The position numbers and the translations under genes are program-made. A stretch of DNA of 64,000 bases from the NCBI RefSeq assembly GCF_964204865.1, contig NC_135258.1:21417083-21481082 (forward strand), given 5' to 3'. The notes under the pieces are model-generated. The model made no database searches, was not told the DNA's origin, and saw only the letters and a program-made list of their open reading frames with translations. Of the stretch, positions 49,037-59,591 are shown piece after piece; the stretch's first letter is position 1, and each line of letters starts with the position of its first letter. This DNA comes from Styela clava (Eukaryota; Chordata; Ascidiacea; Stolidobranchia; Styelidae).

Positions 49037-50504
49037 CAGGGTGGTCCAAAGTTGTCGGCTACGCGGGCCACAAAATTATCTTCGCATTGTTCGCAGGCCA
49101 CGATAGTGAATATGAAAAAAATTTACTAAAACCTGCAAACGTCTTCCTATATCTACATATAGTGTAAACAGGGGTCGGGAACCTTTTTGGTCAAGAGAGC
49201 CATGAAAAGCACATATTTTCGATTGCATTTCCGTGCGAGCCATATATAAATTTCTTCCCTCAATCAGGCCTGAAAATTTTACTCAAAAGTCAACACATTC
49301 TGATACTGCATGTTGTCGCTGAGGGCCTTGAACAGCTGCTCACATGCAGCACAAGTAGAAATCTACGATACTCATCAGTGTCATCACCCTTCTTATGTTT
49401 AGGCATCTCCACAGTATTTCAATAACTAGCTTCGCTAGTCCGATCTAAATATGACAAATACTGTAACCAGTACGTATAAACGGACGATAAGCTTTTCTCT
49501 ATTGCTCCGCGACTCTATCGATTTTTGATCCACAATATGTTCCAGAATCCCATAGTTTTGTCACAATGCCTGTCTGGTAATTCTCTCGCATAACATAGAC
49601 ATGCGCTGGGCGCGCGCACGTTCTCAAACTCTTTGGCAAATTTGGCTATAAAAGAGTTTAAAATCTCATAACAATAGTAAGCTTAGCCTAAGAATATTAG
49701 GTTTTTCTGGGAGCCATATACCGTCACCAAAAGAGCCATACATGGCTCGCGAGACATAGGTTCCCGACCCCTGGTGTAAGATTTCAAACTCATCATATTG
49801 GAAAAACTGCTCTCGCAAATGTAGGTGCTATAAACATCGATAGATTTTTAATGTAATGTCTCAACTTTGGAAAATGCTCATTGCTCACAAAAGTCTAAAA
49901 CGTCGATTAAAATTCAATTCTTCTGTTGCAGACATATCAAGAAAGCATTGTGGTTTTCCCCTCCCACAAATAGGTGTTCGAATTCGCCAGCTTTCTTTTT
50001 AAACTCATCTTCACGAAATAACTTACATTTAACTGCAGATTGATTGATTACCAAATGTGAGGTACAGAAGGGTAATTACTAAACTTTCTGACATATAGGC
50101 AGCATTCTTTGTAATACTATTTGGGCTGGTTGGAAAAAAACACCCGGCATGTATCATATTGTTGGGCCATAACATTAAAATATTTAGTTATCAGGCATAG
50201 CCAACTTAGGCTGGATTGCCAAAATTGTTATATATATATATTCCCGACCAAAACGATAGAAAGCCAGATAACAGTTTAGACTGCCAAGCACATCATTCTT
50301 TGCTAGTTACCTCAGCTAGCTATACAACTAGTCAGTTCAGTGACATTATTGATATAACGATATGTCAAATAATTTTTCTAGTTAATTTTATGACAAAACA
50401 ACACAAAACGCGATTTTTCGATTAATCTCTGAATGCGATGCGGGCCACAGAAAATGAAGCGGCGGGCCACATGTGGCCCGCGGGCTTGAGTTTGGACCGC
50501 CCTG
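49037..50504. mobile_element. hAT element with a second hAT element nested in it
   Basis: Left end CAGGGTGGTCCAAAG, with GCGGGCCAC inside. Right end GCGGGCCACATGTGGCCCGC, then GAGTTTGGACCGCCCTG. Flanking octamers ACCTATAA and ACCCTGAA agree only in part. The element is about 863 bp without its nested guest (49169-49773). No transposase frame was identified. Confidence 0.8.
49169..49773. mobile_element. Nested hAT MITE, 605 bp
   Basis: Left end CAGGGGTCGGGAACC with GAGAGCCATGAAAAG inside. Right end AAAGAGCCATACATGGCTC, then GGTTCCCGACCCCTG. The flanks AGTGTAAA and GTGTAAGA are a near duplication that differs by one indel. Confidence 0.88.
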
Positions 50505-51234
50505 ACCCTGAATATTGAGAATTATTTGGGAACACCACATGAAATATTCGGATTTTTTAGAAATATACAATCCAAATATCTCAATAAATTCCTATCTCAA
50601 TCAGTTTAGGCATAGAAAAGGAATAACAAAAAGACTTAATAACAAATTAAAATTCAAGGCTTCGAAGATCTACAGTCGACAGTACAAATAAATATACCTT
50701 TAAAATCTTTGGATAGCGTAGTCAGGAGTGACATATTAAAAAAATTTTGAACCACGCCCACTAGAAGTATATGTGGTACTAAACTATACCTGACCCAATT
50801 CCTATTACTGTTTTATGACAATATGAAGTTATAAAAGGCAAAACTAGGGATGTAAGTTTCAGAATTTCAGAAATATTTTATTATAAAACGTTTCTTCAAA
50901 ATATCTACATAATATTATTATATTAAAACATCATTGCTTTATACCTTATTAAAAACATGTCTGCGACGCTACCCTAGTTATCATTGTTCTTTTAAAACCG
51001 TGGTACATACGGTACTACAGTACTAACTAGACTTTATCATTTGGATGAATTTTGAAGGTCAATTTTAGAAGAAAAATAGCTATACACCCGATATTGTTTG
51101 CAAGCATAATTGTATGTAAGTAAAAAAATAAATCTCAGCCGTAATATATTTGGTAGTTGATACATCCATGCGGTGTATTTTTCTAGTACCTTTTTTCATT
51201 TTAAGGCTCATTATTGTTATTCATTGGTCTAATC
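50505..51234. other. Repeat remnants
   Basis: 50722-50800 is a one-ended fragment of the foldback MITE family (CACTAGAAGTATATGTGG, then ACTATACCTGACCC). At 50845 TAGGGATGTAAGTTTC matches the left terminus of the hAT at 63196 over 16 bases. The rest is unassigned. Confidence 0.55.
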
Positions 51235-51763
51235 CTCATTACAGGATTTACATATTTATCCCGGGGGAGAAGAAAGCCGATAAGACGGCTTATCCATATG
51301 GCGAACCACGGCCTCTCGTCCGGTTACCATTCCAAGTCGGGTATGGGATTAGTTGTATTATTTTTTGTTTTCGGAAGCATGGACTTGGTGGTGGAGGAAG
51401 CTGTAACCGACCAGCGGTTACGTGAACGGCTTTCTAGAGTATATTTATGTATTTTTCTCAACATTTGAGCACTAAAAATATCAAAAACACATTTCTATAG
51501 ACCTAAAACACCACCGTAGAAAATGCCAAAAGACGGACAACTCACCAGGCCGCTAGGTAGTCGAGTTGTCTCTGGTGAGTTGTCCGTGTAGTCAAGTTGT
51601 CCGCCTCCCACGTGAACCACCCAACGACGGCGAGCAGCCCAGCAATCCTCTCGCACATAACCGCCCCTGCATGGGATTCGAACCTGGAACCCACGCAGAG
51701 TAATTAGAGGTGCGGTGGCGAGCGTATTCCTAACGCTTAGCCCGTTGAGCCACACCGCCGCAC
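51235..51763 (-). mobile_element. Most complete tRNA-derived SINE copy, interrupted
   Basis: Minus strand, head at 51763. The A-box region (GTGTGGCTCAACGGG) lies at 51741-51756 and the B-box GGTTCGAATCC at 51674-51684, both as in Pol III promoters of tRNA-derived SINEs. Next come GTGCGAGAGGATTGC, then the body with GCATGGACTTGG-type sequence, then the AAGCCGTCTTATCGGCTTTC hairpin and the ATAAATATGTAAATCC end near 51240. A 182-bp insertion sits at 51428-51609. Without it and its duplication the SINE is about 340 bp. Confidence 0.85.
51428..51609. mobile_element. 182-bp insertion in the SINE, with internal hairpin
   Basis: Bounded by an exact 8-bp duplication ACGTGAAC (51420-51427 and 51610-51617), and other SINE copies read straight through this point. 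Inside, GGACAACTCACCAG and CTGGTGAGTTGTCC form a hairpin around a short loop. The terminal repeats are weak, so the superfamily is uncertain; the 8-bp duplication suggests hAT. Confidence 0.78.
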
Positions 51764-51819
51764 GATTCTTATTATCCTCAAGAGACTTGTCTTAAACATG
51801 TAAATCCTAATACAGTACT

Positions 51820-52125
51820 GTAATACCGGTACCGGTACATGATAATTCATTTTCTGTTTTATTTATTGAATTATGAATATTTAAAAGAAATTTAAAAACT
51901 TCATCAACGTTCCTTGTTCAGGTGTTACAGTGTTCACTGCTCAGGTGCTAGGGTTCAAACCGTGAATGGCAGACATACCGGTACGGTACCGGTACCGTAC
52001 CGTATTTTTTGTCCATTTCAAGAGATTGCAAAAACTTCGTCGCAATCGAAGGAGGAGCAGTCAGTTCTGCAGTTAAACTAAAATCCCATAGCGCAACGTA
52101 CTTTACCGGTACTGGTACGGTAAAG
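51820..52125. repeat. ACCGGTAC-rich stretch
   Basis: Clusters of ACCGGTACCGGTAC, GGTACGGTACCGGTACCGTA and ACCGGTACTGGTACGG separated by ordinary AT-rich DNA. Same motif as 28500-28870. Confidence 0.65.
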
Positions 52126-52133
52126 GAATTCAC

Positions 52134-52582
52134 GGGTCTCGTGTAGTTTCTTACCTAACGTACTCCTAGTAGGCGAAGCATAAAAAAATTTTGACATGCC
52201 AATCCTAACCCTCACCTGACTATGCCATCCAAAAATTACGTCACTACGGCGTCACAACACGTCATAGAGCTTGCCAAATACTCGTACGATCGCCCGAAAT
52301 GGAATCGGTGCCGACGATAAAGAACTGACTAACGTCAGCGATCTCTCTCCTATCGGGATCGTTGCGCCGAGAAAACGAGAGAATGGCTGTTCGATTCTCG
52401 TCTGCGCGTCTTGGATGACAATTCGCATAATTTGAAAGGCTCTATTACGTCACTGTGACGTCTAGTACTGTAATTTTTGGACGGTGTGGTCGGGTGGGGG
52501 TTAGTATTGACACGTGAAAAAATTGTTATGCTACGCCTACTGGGTAGTAGGCGTACGTTAGGTACGAAACTACATGAGACCC
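52134..52582. mobile_element. Foldback hAT MITE, about 449 bp
   Basis: Starts GGGTCTCGTGTAGTTTC and ends GAAACTACATGAGACCC. The GGAATTCAC duplication at both sides (52125-52133 and 52583-52591) is exact. Arms contain CACTATCG-free, CGTCA-rich segments parallel to 37340-37794, with GCCATCCAAAAATTACGT and CGATCGCCCGAAATG shared. Non-coding. Confidence 0.88.
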
Positions 52583-52591
52583 GGAATTCAC

Positions 52592-53417
52592 TTGTGGGAT
52601 TAGAACTTTACTGCAGAACCGCATTTCTCACAGTATTTTTGTCTTCAGTTATAAAATATCCTATGCAGAATAAAATCTTTCGGAACGTTTTCCAAAGCAC
52701 TAGTTGAAAATCAGTGCCTTACGCTTGGTGCATATTGGGAGGTTCTCCAAGGGATGGTTTACTCATTTTAAAATACTGACTGACTAATTTTGCAACTGCC
52801 CTTGGAAACAAAAACGGTATTAATAAAAAAAAATTCATTTTTATAAATTTATTGCGCAACCTCTTCACGAATCTATTCTATAACACCAGAAGTTTGACAT
52901 GTTTTCTTACATAACTCACACTCGCAGCCCTCCTAGCCCTCTGAATAATTATCCTATTTTCAATACCTTCATTACACCAGACCACATGCAAATACAAAAA
53001 TAGTACAGTGAATATTACAGTAAAATACCTTAATATCAGCAAAATAACAGTTAATATGAATTGAATTCACAGTAAAATACCGCAATATCGGCAGCACTTT
53101 TTTTTTTTATCTAAAAGTGACATTTTTCAGATACGTGGTTTACATTTTATTAATCTAGCTACAACGGTAATTAAGTAAATTGCAATACGATAGGAACATA
53201 TTTTTTTAATAAAAACAATGTCTCTTATTGAGGCGATATGTATTTAGGAGAGTTGTTCCTACCAGGGGTGTGTCAAACTTTTCTGCTGCTCGGAGAGAAT
53301 TTCTGATAATGATGACCCTTATACCTGACTTCAAAAATACTTCGTGGAATAAACAAATTATAGATGTTGTTATACATGTGAATGAATAAATTAAAGGTCA
53401 AGTAAGAGTGAAATGTT
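52592..53417. other. Unassigned DNA
   Basis: A CAGGGGTGTGTCAAAC hAT-like start at about 53264 has no partner. AT-rich otherwise. Confidence 0.4.
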
Positions 53418-53419
53418 TG

Positions 53420-54095
53420 TTGGACACGTAGTGGACATAGCGATCGTTTCAATATTATGTTGTTGTTGTTCTTATTGTTGGACACGTAGTGGACATAGCG
53501 ATCGTTTCAATATTATGTTGTTGTTGTTCTTATTGTTGTTCCTAGTGTCCTTGTTCTTTGACACGTTTTGAAGAAATCGTTTTTCTCTTCGGATACTGGA
53601 CCAATTGCTTTGAAATTTTCAGTGGTTAAAGATAAAATTTTTCTTCAGAAGGCTATTACTTTTTTTCAAGCTATGACGTTATCAAAATTATTCCCACTGG
53701 GTGGCGCTACGTGTCCATATATTTGAGCACAGCTCTCTTGTTGTTCTTAGTGTCCTTGTTCTTTGACACGTTTTGAAGAAATCGCCTTTCTCTTCGAATA
53801 CTGGACCAATTGCTTTGAAATTTTCAGTGGTTGAAGATATAATTTTTCTTCAGAAGGCTATTACTTTTATTCATTTTAAATATTTCTGTTAGCTCTGTGA
53901 GATTTGTTTGTGTTTGCTATGACGTCATTAAACGTTCTGCGGACATCGGACGCCAGTTTGTGTCCTACTGTACTGCTTCGCTTGGTGTGAATATATTTGT
54001 AGACTGTGATCTGACGGTACGGTAAACCGTACTGTACTGCGAGCAGACGTGTCCATATATTTGGGCGTAGCTCTCTTGTTATTAGTATAACCGTA
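53420..54095 (+). repeat. Dispersed repeat with 58-bp tandem and an internal direct repeat
   Basis: A 58-bp unit (TTGGACACGTAGTGGACATA onward) occurs twice at 53421-53536. A 130-bp segment containing TTCTTTGACACGTTTTGAAG and GAAATTTTCAGTGGTT occurs at 53535-53662 and again at 53740-53872. GTGTCCATATATTTG followed by GCTCTCTTGTT recurs at 53709 and 54050 and, inverted, at 27971. An inverted partial copy is at 28985-29175. Possibly a decayed transposon family; class unknown. Confidence 0.75.
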
Positions 54096-54119
54096 GTAGT
54101 ATATATTTACGGTATACTA

Positions 54120-54509
54120 CCGTGTTTTCCCGAAAAATAGACCTACCCCGAAAATAATACCTAGCCTGAATTTCACGAATTATTTTAATATAAGCCCTCC
54201 CCTTAAAATAGGACCTAGTCAATAACGCGAAATTTTTACGACCTAGTCTATAGAAAGAAATCTCTCTTACATGTTTTAAATGCTTAATAATCTATGTTTT
54301 GCAGATATTTTGAATCAAAACGTGTTATTCGTAAGTAATTGGATATCGGTTTTTATATTTTGCATATTTTAAAATATCGTAATCCGTTGTACTTTGTTAT
54401 TTTATTTTTGACAAATTAAAATATAAAACATCCCTTGAATAGAAGCCTTAGTGTTATTTTTAGGAAGAGAATTGAAATAAGACACTGTCTTATTTTCGGG
54501 GAAACACGG
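54120..54509. mobile_element. DNA transposon MITE with CCGTGTTTTCCCCGAAAATA-type ends, 390 bp
   Basis: Left CCGTGTTTTCCCGAAAAATA, right TTATTTTCGGGGAAACACGG, so the ends are inverted repeats of about 20 bases. Flanks share TACTA (54115-54119 and 54510-54514). Subterminal AATAAGACACTGTCTTATT is itself palindromic. Superfamily not assigned. Confidence 0.8.
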
Positions 54510-54940
54510 TACTACGGCGGTATAACAAACTCAGACCTATAACGTGCTGCCCGGCGCGGCTGCCCCTGTTCCAACCCCCGCGAGTAGGAAAATAAAACGT
54601 TCTAGATAGCTTGATTTAGGTCAAAATGTTCATATCATTATCAGTCACAAAAATGCCTGGGCTGGTCTAATCTCAACTAATTTAAACCGCGTAGTGGTTT
54701 TTGGAAAGCTTAGTCATGTCTCAAACATCCCTTTGGGTAAGGTTTCGTAACGCTTTGAGATTGAGCCTTGAGCGAATATTTATGCCAAGTTTCATTCATT
54801 ACAGGTGTTGAAAAAATTAAGCAAACTTCGAAATGTTAATGTAGTTAATGTCGAGTTATTTATAGCAGTGTACAACATTTGTAATATAATAATCTTATTT
54901 TACAGGTTTGGTCTATTTTATTGTGAAAGTGCGTCTAAAC

Positions 54941-56387
54941 TAGTGATTGTCAAACTTTAATGCGCCTGCGGATAAAGTTTTTTTTTTTATCAATTCTAAA
55001 AAAACATCATGTTTTAAAACAAGGGCTTGTTTTAAACCTAATTTATTCTGTATATTATGTTTTTTCAATTAATGAAATTCCCCTGGCTGGCATCGCCGTG
55101 AAACTACGTCAAAATGGTGCGTTTTGACAGCTACGCATGTTGCCGGAATAACAATTTCGAATATGTAAGATATATGTTTATCCGAGATACCATGGAGACG
55201 CTTCGAATAAAAAAGGCAAGAAAAATTATGAAATATAGCTCACGGGCCTACTACAATACGAAAACAGTTAGATCAGGGACCCGCTCACCGCCTAAAAATT
55301 GGGCAAAACAAGTGCGTTAATACGATAAAGGATAATACACTTTGCTCGGCATCAACCTTCGCATTTTCGAACGAATGAAGGCCGGATTCAGACGATGAGA
55401 CAAACTGGGGCTAGGCTTTGTGACAAGAACAGCGCAACTGTGTCATAATATGACTATTTCGGTTTATGTATTATGTATCATCATAATTATGTACATCACG
55501 GTTACATTTTTAAATTGCGTGAATTACAAAATTTGGTTTGAAGCCCCTCGGCTTCAGCCTACCGTGTCTTATGATATATCCGGCCCTGCTTCGAATCCCA
55601 TGAGCGATGTGCAAGAAGATTGCTAGTATCGTCGCAGTGCGGTTCACGCAATAACTTATCGGTTGCGTCTTCTTCTACTAACCACGTCATGGGACGCATT
55701 GCGCTACAGCTTGAAAATGCATGTACGGGCAAGTCATCGATATTCGTGGTGGTGTTCGAAGGGTTTATTGCGAATAAGAAGCGATTGGCAAGTTTTCTGT
55801 GTTAGCTTTAACCCATTTAATACTAAAAAATCAAATAACACAGCCATTTAAAACAAAACAGGTAAAAAAGCATGATTTTAAGCAATTGATTTGAAACAAT
55901 TCTTTTCTAACAAATCCCTACCTGCGGACCCCTTATGCTTCCCTGAAGTAACCCCGGACGCCCACAATTTTCAAACCGAAAACACAATAGAAGAACATAG
56001 CATAGAGCTATTCGGACAACATTTAAATTAGCTGCCACTCCTCGCGTACGCAAATAGCTTAATTTATCTCATATGATCTTGCACATCAAGTTTGTTCCTT
56101 GCTTTCGTCTTGATTTGAACAAGTGTAGAAAACCCACGCTCACATAAGTAAGTGGAGACGAAAGGGATAATGATTTTAAATGCGTTATAAGTGACGTTAT
56201 GCTCACAACTACTTGTTTTTGTGCGAATTTTCGTTTTCCGCTTTTTTAAAAACTACTGCAAAAAGTGCAGATGTAATTGAAAAAATATCAGCATTTTTTG
56301 ATACAGGAGACCTGAATTGGGATAAATTTTTCTCGTATTTTCGGCGCCCCTATCATTTCCTCGCGGACTCCAGTTTGAGAACCACAA
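54941..56387 (-). mobile_element. hAT element with a transposase remnant on the minus strand, 1,447 bp
   Basis: Left TAGTGATTGTCAAACTTTAA, right AGTTTGAGAACCACAA, exact 8-bp duplication GTCTAAAC (54933-54940 and 56388-56395). On the minus strand about 56200-56050 encodes an uninterrupted hAT C-terminal segment: CEHNVTYNAFKII, then STYLCERGFSTLVQIK, then TKARNKLDVQDHMR and a stop. This matches the C-terminus of SCAND3/ZBED5-type transposases. The upstream part is gone or scrambled, so this is an internally deleted element. Confidence 0.85.
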
Positions 56388-56578
56388 GTCTAAACATTTT
56401 TTCATGCGTTGCGTTTTTTGTGAACCTTCCCAAATTCTCGGCCTTCTGTCAGTGTTCAATTTCGATTTCATGATTATATTCTACCGAAGGGTTTAAAATA
56501 TACTGTATATACGTAACTTATAAGAATGCAACATTCAAGGCTCACAGAAAAAATAGCAGTGATTTTATGGTTTCTTAC

Positions 56579-56985
56579 GGGCCGAAAAATCAAGGGACGC
56601 GAGATGCTCGAAGGACCTTAAAGCTTACTGTGATCCGAGAAAGGTTTTTGTACAGCGTTTCAACGCAGACGATTCAACATCTGAATAGTCCATTCATTCA
56701 GCAGCATCTGAATTCATTCATTAAAATGCGGTGTTCAAAACCTGATTTTATTTGATTCGCGGAATGACTGTGCAAACCGAGCCGGGCCGAAAAATCAAGG
56801 GACGCGAGATGCTTGAAGGACCTTAAAGCTGACTGTGATCCGAGAAAGGTATTTGTACAGCGTTTTAACGCAGACGATTCAACATCTGAATAGTCCATTC
56901 ATTCAGCAGCATCTGAATTCATTCATTAAAATGCGGTGTTCAAAACCTGATTTTATTTGATTCGCGGAATGACTGTGCAAAATGA
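56579..56985. repeat. Tandem duplication, 205-bp unit, two copies
   Basis: Copies start at 56579 and 56784, each opening GGGCCGAAAAATCAAGGGAC. They differ at few positions, so the duplication is recent. Short frames inside are not genes. Confidence 0.92.
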
Positions 56986-58524
56986 GCTTTAGTTGAAACT
57001 AAGTTTAAGTACAACTAATAAAAATGAAGGCAGTTTTTCAAAGGCGAGTGAAACAGTAGAAAAATGTAAGCAAGGAATAGTCAACGTGGAACCACAGAGA
57101 AAGACCCTCTCTTTCACATACCTAAATCATATTCTCTCAAGCTCCCTTTGGTTAACTGGTGTCATAGTGTAGCGGGCTCTAGTGGTGAATTATGCAAAAC
57201 ACTGAAACTTCATTAATATTTAAAACTTAAAAGCTTTAATTTCCTTTTCATCTGGCGGAAAGAAAATTACTGGAAAACCAAGTCATAAAAGTGTCAAAAA
57301 TGAAAACAATTAAGATAAAAGGTCAAGAATTATCACTTGATGGCGCGTTGTCCTAACGACGGACGATAACCAGCGCTGTTGAGGATTCGTTATCATCAAG
57401 CTTGTACTCAGTTTGCTTCGCTCTGGCTGCGCTTGTGCATTGACGTTTTGTTTTACGGGGAAATACAGCTGGTACCGGTTGACTATGTTTTTAATAGATT
57501 ACTTGAGATTTCAGTATCGTATACTTTGGGATGATTTAATTGTATTTCTTATCCTAAATTTTTAACACGAGAATCGAAGAAACCCGAATTAACGTTACTG
57601 CGTTTTGTAATACCTTTTTCTGTTTTATCTGTAAATTGGTTCGATTACTGGATGGTTAAGGTAATTGAGATAAGCTTGCGAAACTAAAATATTCAACGAG
57701 TGCTCTACCTGAATACTGTAGTGTAAAATTGTATTTCAAGGTTTATGCACTTTCAGACCACAAAATGGCATATCGTTATCTGTATATGGAGCCACTCTGG
57801 ATACAGGGATATCATGGCCTTTCTTCATGAGAAATTTAACACAGATCACAATAACTAGTATGTACTATCCAACTTTTAACTTCTGCGGCGGAGTACGGTA
57901 GTCTACACCATATTTCGGACATCCCACGACTAGACTATATACAGATATATAAACAATATATATTTTTGAATCGCATATACAGGAAACAAATGGTTGGGTT
58001 ATATTTATTACTTATTTCAGGCTTATAGACATTGTTTCCATATAAGGTCTATGATTTGCGAATATCAGTGACATTACGCAGCAATGTGGTTCAATTATCT
58101 AAATTCCACCTGAATGTTCTGCGTCAGGGCGTTGATATACAAATGCAAGTTTGAAGATACTGGTAACGAAGTCAGTTTATACTGTTAGAATTTGTCAGCA
58201 CCGTTTATCAGTGGCTGTTTCATTACACCACCCTTCAGACTGTCAGTTATACTGAGCGAACAATCACAATTTTCCCAACATGCAAGATGGATTTCGCTCG
58301 AATGCATTTTCAGGAAGCGCTAGCGCCCACGGATGTGGTTTCAGGTTCATATATTGCTTCGTTAATTATTTTAAAATAATAACATACAAATGCATGTTGA
58401 TTTATAGGGCATTTGGGCATATTTGCCACAGGGCCAGCATACTTAGGTAACCCGTCGGCACTGGTACAATGCAATTATTAGTTATGTAGAACTCTAACCC
58501 AAAGGTAACTATGTCTTTAAGTCC
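56986..58524. other. Unassigned DNA
   Basis: No gene or clear repeat end recognised. Confidence 0.45.
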
Positions 58525-58655
58525 ATAATCTAAAACAAATAACTGACAAACTAATCCCATACCTGACATGGACAGGTAACCGAAAGACAGACCGTGGTAT
58601 GTCATTAAGCTGTTTCATCAACTTTCCTCTCCCCGGGATAAATATGAAAATCCTA
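58525..58655 (+). mobile_element. SINE body-tail fragment
   Basis: Plus strand: ACAAATAACTGACAAACTAA, CCCATACCTGACATGGAC, the CCGTGGTATGTCATTAAGC region and TTTCCTCTCCCCGGGATAAA. Head missing. Confidence 0.78.
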
Positions 58656-59591
58656 TCTTATAAATCCACATGTGGCCCATTTATATGCTATAATGATTAA
58701 ACTACTCCCAATGCAGCTGAAAAACAAACTCATTACCATCTTAGGTCACCCTCTGCGCTGGAAAGCTGTGTACTGCAGACAGTATTGAAATGCATTATGC
58801 AGTTGCATGTTTTACCCTCATTTGTCAACAAACCTAAAACGGCGCATAGGCCATAAGTGTATATTATTTGTTGGAACAGTCAAATGACACTGAAGGTCCT
58901 AGAGTGATTGTGATACACGCGAGCATAATATCAAGATCATATCAATATCAAGCACATCTGCATGTTGATGTTATCATCGTAGAAAAATTCTTCCCAAATA
59001 TTATCATTCCAAAATTTCATGCTTTATTTTTTAGTGTCTCTGCAAGTTGCCATGTGGAAAATTAGTTCATATCTTCAAAATCTTTATTTCGTTTCAAAAT
59101 ATTCAAGCAGCTGCCATAATATAAAGTTCTGACAATAAATTTTGTTTTGCTCCAGTCTAGCTATTTTTTATATTATTTAGATATCATATTTTATTTAAAT
59201 TTCAGAAATATCGGTGAAAACTCTCATATGAAGAATATTTTTACTGTATTTCGTTTTTCTTACCTGACTAGAGTAGGAAATTATGCTTAATTTATTTCAA
59301 TTCTACATATCAATATTCGGTTCCCAAGTGCCAGATAGTTACCCCGACCTCGGTTTGGTTTGTACAAATAGTATAGATATATGGTTCTGCCTCGTTTCGG
59401 TTCTCGAATCTAGTTCTTTAATAATCGTGAAATATCCCAATTTTATGAGAATTCACTTTTAAGTAAGATTTAGGGTCTGAGCATATGGATATTGCAGAAC
59501 AACTAATCCTATTCAATCAGTTGCGATAAAATTCAGGTAAACCTATATTTTTCTTGTTAAATTTCAGATAAATATTAAAAAAATATTTAGG
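58656..59591. other. DNAJB13 5' flank
   Basis: Non-coding. A TTTAG just before the start codon (59586-59590) and a TTTCAG at 59562-59567 are possible 3' splice sites for an upstream untranslated exon. No firm promoter element. Confidence 0.4.

Noticed and set aside
51674-51756. tRNA gene
   Set aside because: A and B boxes are present, but the sequence is the head of a SINE with many copies and cannot fold as a clean tRNA by eye.
53709-54095. Helitron end
   Set aside because: No CTRR end with a preceding hairpin and no A/T insertion site could be shown.
59046-59060. RFX X-box upstream of DNAJB13
   Set aside because: GTTGCCATG fits the left half-site, but the right half is poor and the site is over 500 bases from the start codon.
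59537-59567. Tiny 31-base intron before DNAJB13
   Set aside because: GT and AG are present, but the length is below what most spliceosomes use.
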